Part shown: positions 7,476-14,499 of the stretch, one piece after another | Position numbering within the stretch: the stretch's first letter is position 1 | Layout: each line of letters starts with the position of its first letter | Assembly: GCA_005882215.1 (NCBI GenBank) | Contig: VBCK01000141.1 | Span: forward strand, 1-34,889 | DNA: 34,889 nt | Direction: 5' to 3' | Source of the DNA: Betaproteobacteria bacterium | GTDB taxonomy: Bacteria > Pseudomonadota > Gammaproteobacteria > Burkholderiales > Burkholderiaceae_F | Notes under the pieces: model-generated | What the model saw: the letters and a program-made list of their open reading frames with translations, nothing else | What the model was told of the DNA's origin: nothing | Database searches by the model: none | Position numbers and translations under genes: made by a program

Positions 7476-8723
7476 ATGAGCCACGCGCTGGAAGGGGTGC
7501 GGATTTTGGACTTCACCCATGTGCAGTCGGGGCCGACCTGCACGCAGCTCCTGGCCTGGTTGGGTGCCGACGTGATCAAGGTGGAGCGCCCGGGAGAAGG
7601 CGACCCGACGCGGGGGCAGTTGCGCGACATCCCGGATGTGGACTCGCTGTACTTCACGATGCTGAACCATAACAAACGCTCGATCACGGTCGATGCCAAG
7701 AAACCCAGAGGCAAGGAGCTGCTGGAGCGGCTGATCCGTCATTGCGATGTGCTGGTGGAGAACTTCGCTCCGGGCGCGCTGGACCGGATGGGGTTGACCT
7801 GGGAGCGGATCCAGAGCCTGAACCCCCGGATGATCGTGGCCTCGGTGAAGGGATTCGGGCCCGGTCCGTACCAGGACTGCAAGGTCTACGAGAACGTGGC
7901 GCAGTGCGCCGGCGGTTCGGCCTCGACCACCGGCTTTGACGATGGGCCGCCCCTGGTCACCGGGTCGCAAATCGGCGACAGCGGCACCGGGCTGCACCTG
8001 GCGCTGGGGATCGTGGCGGCGCTGTACCAGCGCCAGAGCTCCGGGCGCGGACAAAAGGTGCTGGCGGCGATGCAGGACGGGGTACTGAACCTGTGCCGGG
8101 TCAAGCTGCGCGACCAGCAGCGGCTCGCCCGAACCGGAGTGATGGAGGAATACCCGCAGTATCCGGACGGCAAGTTCGGCGATGCGGTGCCGCGCGCCGG
8201 CAACGCCTCCGGGGGTGGGCAGCCAGGGGCCATTCTCAAATGCAAGGGCTGGGAGACGGATCCGAACGCCTACATCTACTTCATCACGCAGGCGGCCGTG
8301 TGGGAACCGATCTGCCGGATCATCGGCAAGCCCGAGTGGATCACTCACCCGGACTATGCAACGCTGCCGGCGCGGCTGCCCAGGCTCAAGCAAATCTTCG
8401 ACACCATCGAGCAGTGGACCCAGACCAAGACCAAGTTCGAGGCGATGGAGATCCTGAATCAGTACGACATCCCGTGCGGGCCGATCCTGTCGATGAAGGA
8501 GCTGGCCGAGGAACCGTCGCTGCGCGCCACCGGCACCGTGGTGGAAGTCGATCACCCCACGCGCGGCAAGTACCTGTCGGTGGGCAATCCGATCAAGCTG
8601 TCCGACAGCCCGAGCGAGGTGACCCGCTCGCCGCTGCTGGGCGAGCACACCGATCAGATCCTGGCCGAGCTCGGCTACTCCGAGGATCAAATCGCCGCGC
8701 TGCGCGCCGATCGCGCGATCTAG
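7476..8723 (+). CDS. frc: Formyl-CoA transferase, CaiB/BaiF class III CoA-transferase
   Basis: 415 residues from the ATG at 7476, with AGGAG 9 bases upstream (an in-frame TTG at 7467 is less likely). It aligns nearly end to end with Oxalobacter formyl-CoA:oxalate CoA-transferase: [10 protein letters not shown] (11-20), [13 protein letters not shown] (94-106), KVYENVAQC (136-144), GDS with the catalytic Asp168 (Asp169 in Oxalobacter), and the glycine-loop region [10 protein letters not shown] (242-251). Two active-site positions differ: Trp48 of oxalate-specific enzymes is Gln48, and the loop starts with Ser245 in place of the first Gly. The enzyme transfers CoA from formyl-CoA to an organic acid and releases formate. 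Placement right after a formyl-CoA-forming lyase suggests the two recycle CoA between them. The acceptor may not be oxalate. Confidence 0.92.
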   Translation: MSHALEGVRILDFTHVQSGPTCTQLLAWLGADVIKVERPGEGDPTRGQLRDIPDVDSLYFTMLNHNKRSITVDAKKPRGKELLERLIRHCDVLVENFAPGALDRMGLTWERIQSLNPRMIVASVKGFGPGPYQDCKVYENVAQCAGGSASTTGFDDGPPLVTGSQIGDSGTGLHLALGIVAALYQRQSSGRGQKVLAAMQDGVLNLCRVKLRDQQRLARTGVMEEYPQYPDGKFGDAVPRAGNASGGGQPGAILKCKGWETDPNAYIYFITQAAVWEPICRIIGKPEWITHPDYATLPARLPRLKQIFDTIEQWTQTKTKFEAMEILNQYDIPCGPILSMKELAEEPSLRATGTVVEVDHPTRGKYLSVGNPIKLSDSPSEVTRSPLLGEHTDQILAELGYSEDQIAALRADRAI

Positions 8724-8748
8724 ACGAACGTTGCCCGACACCTCCCCC

Positions 8749-10614
8749 ATGCTCGATGCCGGCAGGATGCCGGCCGGCGGCACACCCGAGGCCGCGGACG
8801 GTCCGTGGAACCCTGGAGTCAAATCGCGTCTGCCCGCACGGCTGCTTCCGTTGTCGACGATCTTCCGCCCCGAGAACGTCTTCGCCGGCGTCGAGAGGGT
8901 CAAGGAATTGCACGATCTGACCGGCCTCGATTTCAGCGAGATGGTGTGCTTTCGTCCTGAGCGCCTGGCGTTGCACGAGCTGTTGATCCGGGTTACCGCG
9001 GACTTGTGGGTGTCGGACGGCTCCCGCTACGAGGACCTGGGGATCAACTTCCGCTCGATGATCGCCACGATACTGGCGCGCTACGTGGACCCGGACATGG
9101 GCCGGATCGCCAACGCCTATAACGAGTCGCGCGAGGCCTTGAGAGCGATCATCTCGCAGGCGCTCGCGAGTGCAACGGAAACGACTTCGGCGGTCGCGAG
9201 CCGCCAGCGAGGGCTGCGTTCGCTGTTCGCAAGCCGCGCCGGCCGGCGCTCGGCGGTAGAACGGGAGGACGACGGAATGTCGCTGCTCCACTTCGCCGAC
9301 GAATGTGAGAAGACCGCCGCAGAAGCGGACGCGGCCAATCACGCGAGCGCGGTCGTGGGCGACGCCGGCGATCCGCGCGCGGCGGCGTTTCGCGCTCTGG
9401 CCAGGATCTGCCGCGCGCTTTATGGCAAGGTCGGCGGCTGGCGCACGGCGTCCGAGTTGGCCGCTTCGGTAGCGACCGATCTGGCCTGCAACGAGTACTG
9501 TGCCAGGCAGATCGGCCGTCTGATAGAGCAGCACGTGCTCGAAGCAGTTCGGCGCGAGGGCTACCGGTTGCTGCCGCATCGTGATCCGGCCGTCGTGATG
9601 AATACGAAGGGACCGTCGGCGTCGGGCAAGAGCACATTGCGGCCGCTGCAGCATGCGCTGGCGGACCGGATCGGCGCCGACTGGCGCGATTTCGCGCTGA
9701 TCAGTCCCGACATCTGGCGCAAGCAGCTGATCGACTACGCCTCGCTGGGTGCCGATCACCGCTATGGCGGCATGCTCACCGCGGAGGAGCTTGCCATCAT
9801 CGATCGGAAGCTGGATCGCTACGTGGAGGCCAAGGCAGAGCAGGGAAGAATGACGCACCTGTTGATCGACCGGTTCCGCTTCGGCAGCTTCCTGTTCCAG
9901 TCCGAGAGGACCGGCGATCAGTTGCTGAGCCGCTTCGGGCAAGTGGTCTATTTCTTCTTCATGATCACGCCGCCCGACGCCCTGGTCGAACGCGCCTGGA
10001 AGCGAGGACTGGAGTTGGGGCGCTACAAGGCGGTGGACGATATCCTGGCCCACAGCATCGAGGCATACTCGGGAATGCCGCACCTGTTTCTGACCTGGGC
10101 TCGCCGCACCGACAAGATGGTCCACTTCGAATTCCTCGACAACAGCGTCGAGCTGGGGCAGGCGCCGCGCACCGTGGCGTTTGGCTGGAACGGCCAGGTG
10201 TTCGTGCTCGACGTCAAGTGCATGATGGACGTGGTCCGTTATCGCAAGGTCAACGTGGACGCCACTGCTCCCGCCCAGCTGTTCAGCGATGCGGGCGAGC
10301 AGGCCATGAAGCCGGAGCACAGTACGGAATTTCTTCTGCAATGCGTGCGTCAACTGCACGAGGTGACTTTCGCCGACCAGGCGACCGGGCGCCTTTATCT
10401 CCGGATCGAGGAGGGTCGCCCCATCTGGGTCGACACCGACGCGATGGCGGCGGCCGTATCCGAGCCGCACACGCGCGCCGCCGTGCTGGCAGTGGCCCCG
10501 GGCGTGCTGGACCGCAGCGGCTCGCCCCGGCCGGCCCAGCAGTACGTGTTCGACCTGCTGCCGCCCGATCGGATCCGCACGCTGGGCAGCTGGGGCCGCG
10601 AGCGGCCTGCTTGA
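8749..10614 (+). CDS. Large P-loop (zeta-toxin-like kinase fold) protein of unknown role
   Basis: About 621 residues from the ATG at 8749; a TTG at 8731 and an ATG at 8767 are alternatives, none with a clear ribosome site. The central region has a Walker A motif, GPSASGKST (about 288-296 from this ATG), followed by SPDIWRKQLIDY, reminiscent of the Asp/Arg segment of zeta-toxin and polynucleotide-kinase P-loops, then LLIDRFRFGSF as a Walker-B-like strand. The N-terminal 280 residues are mostly helical, with no domain I recognise; the C-terminal 150 residues are unassigned. It lies 25 bases after frc in the catabolic operon, with no toxin-antitoxin partner. It might phosphorylate a substrate or regulate the pathway enzymes; the function is unknown to me. 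Confidence 0.8.
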   Translation: MLDAGRMPAGGTPEAADGPWNPGVKSRLPARLLPLSTIFRPENVFAGVERVKELHDLTGLDFSEMVCFRPERLALHELLIRVTADLWVSDGSRYEDLGINFRSMIATILARYVDPDMGRIANAYNESREALRAIISQALASATETTSAVASRQRGLRSLFASRAGRRSAVEREDDGMSLLHFADECEKTAAEADAANHASAVVGDAGDPRAAAFRALARICRALYGKVGGWRTASELAASVATDLACNEYCARQIGRLIEQHVLEAVRREGYRLLPHRDPAVVMNTKGPSASGKSTLRPLQHALADRIGADWRDFALISPDIWRKQLIDYASLGADHRYGGMLTAEELAIIDRKLDRYVEAKAEQGRMTHLLIDRFRFGSFLFQSERTGDQLLSRFGQVVYFFFMITPPDALVERAWKRGLELGRYKAVDDILAHSIEAYSGMPHLFLTWARRTDKMVHFEFLDNSVELGQAPRTVAFGWNGQVFVLDVKCMMDVVRYRKVNVDATAPAQLFSDAGEQAMKPEHSTEFLLQCVRQLHEVTFADQATGRLYLRIEEGRPIWVDTDAMAAAVSEPHTRAAVLAVAPGVLDRSGSPRPAQQYVFDLLPPDRIRTLGSWGRERPA

Positions 10615-10635
10615 TCCACGCGGCGCCGGCACCGT

Positions 10636-11643
10636 ATGTCCGTCACACAGACACAGAAGATGAGGCAGATCGAGTATGGCTCGGGCGGAGGCCCCGATGC
10701 GATGCGGATCGTCGAGGTCGAGCGACCGAGGCCGGCACCCGGCCAGATCCTGATCGAGGTGCACTACGCGGGGGTCAACGGGCCCGACCTGATGCAGAGG
10801 CAGGGCCATTACCCACCGCCTCCCGGCGCATCGCCCGTCCTCGGACTCGAAGTGGCCGGGCGCGTTGCCGAGACGGGCGCCGATGTCACCGAATGGAAAG
10901 TCGGCGATTGGGTCACCGCGCTGGTGCCAGGCGGCGGCTATGCAGACTACTGCCTGACATACGAGCGCCATGCGCTCCCGATACCCGAGGGCCTCACGCT
11001 GGCGCAGGCCGCCGCATTGCCCGAAACGTGGTTCACGGTGTGGGCGAACCTGATCGACCGCGCCGGCTTGAAAGCGGGGGAACGTTTGCTGGTCCACGGG
11101 GGCAGCAGCGGAATCGGCCTGGCCGCGATCGGCCTTGCGCGGCTGGTCGGCGCGCACCCGTTCGTCACGGTCGGCAATGCTCAGAAGGCGCAGTTCTGCC
11201 GGGATTTCGGCGCCGCGGTCGCGATCGATTACAAGCAGGAGGATTTCGTCGCGCACGTCCGGCAGCTCACCAATCACGAGGGTGTCGATGTGGTCCTCGA
11301 TATGGTGGGCGGCGCGTACCTGCAGAAGAGCGTCAGCGTCCTGAAACGCGACGGCCGGCTGGTGCTGATCGCGTTTCAGCAGGGAAGCAAAGTCGAATTC
11401 GATTTCATGCCGGTGATGATCAAGCGCCTGACGATCACCGGCTCGACGATGCGGCCCCGCACCGTCGACGAAAAGGCCCGGATTCGTGACGCGCTGCTGA
11501 GTGAAATCTGGCCCGCCTTCGCCAGCGGGCAGCTAAGGGTCCACCTGTTCGGGATCTACCCGTTCGAAAAGGCCAGCGAGGCGCATCGGATCATGGAAAG
11601 CAGCCAGCACATCGGCAAGCTGGTGCTGCAACTGCGCGACTGA
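10636..11643 (+). CDS. Zinc-independent MDR oxidoreductase, NAD(P)H:quinone oxidoreductase-like
   Basis: 335 residues of the medium-chain dehydrogenase/reductase superfamily. The GroES-like N-domain contains AGVNGPDLMQRQGHYPPPPG (45-64), a signature of the PIG3/quinone oxidoreductase branch. The Rossmann domain has GGSSGIG (155-161). No structural-zinc Cys cluster is visible, so it should be zinc-free. Such enzymes use NADPH to reduce quinones or 2-enoyl compounds. It starts 21 bases after the P-loop gene and 23 bases before the second PanE-like gene, in the same direction, so it belongs to the operon. It could act on an unsaturated or carbonyl product of the lyase step; the substrate cannot be read from sequence. 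Confidence 0.88.
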   Translation: MSVTQTQKMRQIEYGSGGGPDAMRIVEVERPRPAPGQILIEVHYAGVNGPDLMQRQGHYPPPPGASPVLGLEVAGRVAETGADVTEWKVGDWVTALVPGGGYADYCLTYERHALPIPEGLTLAQAAALPETWFTVWANLIDRAGLKAGERLLVHGGSSGIGLAAIGLARLVGAHPFVTVGNAQKAQFCRDFGAAVAIDYKQEDFVAHVRQLTNHEGVDVVLDMVGGAYLQKSVSVLKRDGRLVLIAFQQGSKVEFDFMPVMIKRLTITGSTMRPRTVDEKARIRDALLSEIWPAFASGQLRVHLFGIYPFEKASEAHRIMESSQHIGKLVLQLRD

Positions 11644-11666
11644 TTCCCGCACTTGGCGAATCCGCG

Positions 11667-12635
11667 ATGAAGATCTGCGTATTCGGGGCCGGCGCGATCG
11701 GCGGATTCATCGGCGTGCTGCTGGCGCGTGCCGGCAACGACGTCAGTTTCGTGGCGCGTGGCGCGCACCTGGCGGCGATGCGCGCCGGCGGCGCGCGGCT
11801 GCTGATCGACGGCGAGGAACTGGTGGCTCGCGTGCCCTGCACGGATGACCCGCGCGAGCTCGGCCACCAGGACTACGTTTTGATCGCGATGAAAGCGCAC
11901 TCGGTGCCAGCCGCGGTCGACTCGATCGTTCCGCTGCTCGGGCCGCAGACGGCGATCGTGACGGCTGTGAACGGTATCCCGTACTGGTACTTCCACCGCC
12001 AGGGAAGCGTGCTGGACGGCGCAACGCTCGAATCGATCGACCCTGGCGGCCGGCAGATGAAACTGCTCGGCCCTGAGCGTGCCATCGGTTGCGTACTGAA
12101 TCCGGCCGCCGATCTGATCGCGCCGGGCCTGATCCGCCACGTTCACGGCCGCAAGTTTCCGATCGGCGAGCCCAGTGGAGAGCGAACCGGACGGATCGAG
12201 CGGCTGCACCAGGCCATGCAGGAAGCGGGATTGGAGGCGCCGATCCGAACCGACATCCGGGACGAGATCTGGCTGAAGCTGTGGGGCAATTTGTGCCTGA
12301 GCCCAATCAGCGCGCTGACTTGCGCGACTCTGGATCTCGTAGCCACCGATCCGGGCACGCGCGCGGTGTGCCTGGCGATGATGGCCGAGGGGCGGCAGCT
12401 CGCCGAGAGAATCGGCGTGAATTTACGCGTCGATGCCGATCGACGCCTGGATGGTGCGGCCGCGATCGGCCCTCACAAGATCTCGATGCTGGTGGACCTG
12501 GAGACCGGTCGACCGATGGAAATCGATCCGATCGTCACCGTCGTTCAGGAAATCGGGCAGCGGCTGGCGATTCCAACGCCGACGATCGACGTCGTTGCCG
12601 CGCTGATCAAGCTCAGGCAGCGGACCGCGGGCTGA
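11667..12635 (+). CDS. PanE/ApbA-family 2-oxoacid reductase (copy 2)
   Basis: A full-length 322-residue member with GAGAIGG (7-13), VFGAGAIGG being the Rossmann start, the central NGIPYWYFHRQG segment, and IWLKLWGN carrying the presumed catalytic Lys. The C-terminal helical domain shows the HKISMLVDLETGRPMEID region typical of ketopantoate reductases, where substrate and dimer contacts lie. It is closely similar throughout to the truncated copy at 1-877; by eye about half the residues are identical. It is the last metabolic gene of the rightward operon before the GntR regulator. Placement argues for reduction of a 2-oxoacid to the 2-hydroxyacid, or the reverse, feeding Frc and the lyase. Confidence 0.9.
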   Translation: MKICVFGAGAIGGFIGVLLARAGNDVSFVARGAHLAAMRAGGARLLIDGEELVARVPCTDDPRELGHQDYVLIAMKAHSVPAAVDSIVPLLGPQTAIVTAVNGIPYWYFHRQGSVLDGATLESIDPGGRQMKLLGPERAIGCVLNPAADLIAPGLIRHVHGRKFPIGEPSGERTGRIERLHQAMQEAGLEAPIRTDIRDEIWLKLWGNLCLSPISALTCATLDLVATDPGTRAVCLAMMAEGRQLAERIGVNLRVDADRRLDGAAAIGPHKISMLVDLETGRPMEIDPIVTVVQEIGQRLAIPTPTIDVVAALIKLRQRTAG

Positions 12636-12670
12636 TCGGGTATTGATCCGGGTCAAACTGAGTGGTTTCA

Positions 12671-12694
12671 TTGTATCTGGTATACAAAATACCA
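12671..12694. promoter_or_regulatory. Tandem overlapping GntR-type operators
   Basis: Two perfect 6-bp inverted repeats with 5-base spacers overlap: TTGTAT-CTGGT-ATACAA (12671-12687) and TGGTAT-ACAAA-ATACCA (12678-12694). Both fit TNGTAT-N5-ATACNA, close to the TNGT...ACNA pattern of FadR/FCD-type operators. The element abuts the -35 at 12695. Confidence 0.6.
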
Positions 12695-12723
12695 TTGACA
12701 ATTGTGCGATGCACCAATATGCT
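12695..12723 (+). promoter_or_regulatory. Sigma-70 promoter upstream of gntR
   Basis: A consensus -35, TTGACA (12695-12700), is followed after 17 bases by TATGCT (12718-12723). This is the best promoter by eye in the left half of the window. It would give a leader of about 340 bases before the regulator. Confidence 0.55.
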
Positions 12724-13007
12724 GGCCAATCAACCCAACAGTCGGGGCTCAGATGGAAACAATCAGCCTGTGCATCATCGCCGCGCTGCTGATCGGCGCC
12801 GGTTGCGCCTCCACGGTGCTTTCAACGTATGTTTTTCCACTCTCGGTTCGAGTACGCGGCCAAGCGCACGGCCGCTTTGCGGGACTGTCCGCGGCGGCGG
12901 AGGACTCCCCGAGCTGCTCAACGCGCAAGGTCGGGGGTCCGGGTCGCGGGGGCAGTGCAGCGGCCGGCTCTGAATCTAATTGTCGCCTGATCCCGCGAAT
13001 CTGCACC

Positions 13008-13021
13008 TAGAATACCGGATA
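13008..13021. promoter_or_regulatory. Candidate autoregulatory site at gntR
   Basis: AATACCGGATA (13011-13021) is TATCCGGTATT on the minus strand, a further copy of the shared motif, 48 bases before the regulator's ATG. It overlaps a -10-like TAGAAT at 13008-13013, though no good -35 lies at the right distance. Confidence 0.35.
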
Positions 13022-13069
13022 CTCGGGGACGCGGGTCACGGGGTCACGGCCGGTCAACCAGGAAAGACG

Positions 13070-13810
13070 ATGGCGGACATCAACATTCCATCGAAACCCG
13101 TATCGGCCGTGCGGTCGCCGAGCGAGGCTTTGGCGCTTTCCTTACAGCCGATTCAGACCTCGGACAGCCTTCGCAACCAGGCGTACGCGATGCTGAAGCA
13201 GGCCATCGCCGATACCGATATCTACAGCCTTCCCGAGGAGGTCCAACTCGACAAGCGCGTCCTCACCGAGGCGCTTGGCGTCAGCCGCACGCCGGTGCGC
13301 GAAGCGATGACGCTGCTGGAGCAAGAAGGCTTCCTGCGCACGGTGCCCCGCAAGGGCATATTCATCGTTCGCAAGACCAAGGCCGAGATCGTCGAAATGA
13401 TCCAGATGTGGGCCGCGCTGGAGAGCATGTCGGCGCGGCTGGCCACGCTGCACGCCAGCGACGCGGATATCGCGGGCCTGCGGCGCCTGTTCGACGATTT
13501 CCGCGATTCGGCGCCCTCCGAGCACCTGGACGAGTACTCGCACGCCAACATTGCGTTTCACCACGAGATCGTGCGCCTGGGCGGCTCGAAGCTGATCGCC
13601 GATACGATCCGCAACATCTTCATTCACGTCCGCGCGATCCGGAAGATGACGATCTTCCAGAGCGATCGCGCGGCGCGCTCGATCGTCGATCACATGCGGA
13701 TCATCGAAGCGCTGGAGCGCCGCGAGACGGAACTGGCGGAAAAGCTGGTGCGCCAGCATTCGCTGGACCTGGCGGCGTTCGTCAGCGAGCACTGCGATTT
13801 CCTGGACTGA
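13070..13810 (+). CDS. GntR-family regulator, FCD (FadR-like) subfamily
   Basis: 246 residues. The winged helix-turn-helix sits at about 35-100, with LTEALGVSRTPVREAM (65-80) as the recognition region. The C-terminal all-helical FCD ligand domain carries likely metal-binding residues in HANIAFHHEI (158-167), His208 (DHMRII) and His230 (RQHS). FCD regulators usually bind a carboxylic acid via a metal ion and leave DNA on binding. The ATG at 13070 has GGAAAG 3-8 bases upstream; a TTG at 12980 in frame lies before the motif site and is unlikely. It probably controls the divergent catabolic locus through the TATCNGGTATW sites and its own gene. The inducer is presumably the acid substrate or an intermediate. 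Confidence 0.92.
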   Translation: MADINIPSKPVSAVRSPSEALALSLQPIQTSDSLRNQAYAMLKQAIADTDIYSLPEEVQLDKRVLTEALGVSRTPVREAMTLLEQEGFLRTVPRKGIFIVRKTKAEIVEMIQMWAALESMSARLATLHASDADIAGLRRLFDDFRDSAPSEHLDEYSHANIAFHHEIVRLGGSKLIADTIRNIFIHVRAIRKMTIFQSDRAARSIVDHMRIIEALERRETELAEKLVRQHSLDLAAFVSEHCDFLD

Positions 13811-13821
13811 AGCGATCCGCG

Positions 13822-14358
13822 TCAGGCATCCGGATCGAACAGCACGTGCTTGATTTTTCGGCGGTTGGCGATCAGCTCTTCGACGGTCGGCTCGTTCTTT
13901 AGCGCGCGCGAGATCGCGAGCCGGGTCGCCTCGTAATTGGTCCGGTAAAGGTCCTTCCTGTCCAGGTTGGCGTCCCTGACCGCCTGCGGATCGAGCCAGA
14001 TCAGATCGATGATGCAGATGTCGTCGACGATGGCCCGGGCTATCGTGCCGTCGGCAACGCAATCGACGATCGCATCCGCGGTGGCTGCCTGCACGACGCT
14101 GCCGAGCAGCTCGATGGTTTTCGAATCCTTGATCGTGACCTTGGGCACCATCATCGTCGGCGGCCGCGCCATCTGGTTGCAATCGCGTACCGCGAACATC
14201 CGCGAGTGGCCCGCGGTCTGCCCCATCAGGTTGGCGAATGCCTGTCCCACCGGGCCGTCGACCGCGCCGATCACGATCTCAGCCATCGCATCGGTGAACT
14301 GACCCTCCCTGGCGAACACGGTCGCCTCCCCCACGCGCATCGCAAACGGCTTGCTCAT
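13822..14358 (-). CDS. Formaldehyde-activating enzyme (Fae) homologue lacking the catalytic His
   Basis: 178 residues, the usual Fae length, from the ATG at 14358 with AGGAG about 10 bases upstream. Fae hallmarks are clear: VGEA near the start (9-12), RPPTMMVPKVTIKD in the middle and NYEATRLAISRALKNEP near the end, corresponding to KPNTLMFNKVTIND and NYEATKLSIQRAVNGEP of methylotroph Fae. True Fae joins formaldehyde to tetrahydromethanopterin using a His before the DLIIG strand (AHIDLIIG). The aligned segment here is AMAEIVIG, with Met25 at that position. So it may not condense formaldehyde and could instead bind or sense a C1 compound or cofactor. It ends 11 bases from the convergent gntR gene, next to formyl-CoA genes, which supports a C1-related role. 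Confidence 0.82.
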   Translation of the reverse strand: MSKPFAMRVGEATVFAREGQFTDAMAEIVIGAVDGPVGQAFANLMGQTAGHSRMFAVRDCNQMARPPTMMVPKVTIKDSKTIELLGSVVQAATADAIVDCVADGTIARAIVDDICIIDLIWLDPQAVRDANLDRKDLYRTNYEATRLAISRALKNEPTVEELIANRRKIKHVLFDPDA

Positions 14359-14499
14359 CGATTCAGGACTCCTGGCGGTCGTGCTGGACGCGCATTGTAG
14401 GGTCGATTCGAAAGGATATCGGTAAACTCGCGCGTTCGACCTGGGGGCGGAACTGACCGTGAACACGCATGCGCACGCGGGCGCAGCGCTCGGCCGATC

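Larger units (their letters stand above)
12636..13069. promoter_or_regulatory. gntR upstream region
   Basis: These 434 bases hold a tandem operator-like element, a near-consensus promoter, a further TATCNGGTATW site near the gntR start and a near-match GATCGGGTATT at 12634-12644. An 85-codon frame from the ATG at 12753 has a hydrophobic N-terminus ending GAGC, but its tail is low-complexity and it lacks a convincing ribosome site, so I do not call it. Confidence 0.6.

Noticed and set aside
7458..8903. 481-codon open frame on the minus strand
   Set aside because: Antisense to frc, with no recognisable domain.
8593..11277. 894-codon open frame on the minus strand
   Set aside because: It is antisense to four well-supported genes, and its His/Arg/Gln/Ala-rich composition is typical of a shadow frame in GC-rich DNA.
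12753..13010. 85-codon frame (hydrophobic N-terminus, GAGC) in the gntR leader
   Set aside because: Weak ribosome site, Ser/Gly-rich random-looking tail and no family resemblance. A short lipoprotein is not excluded.
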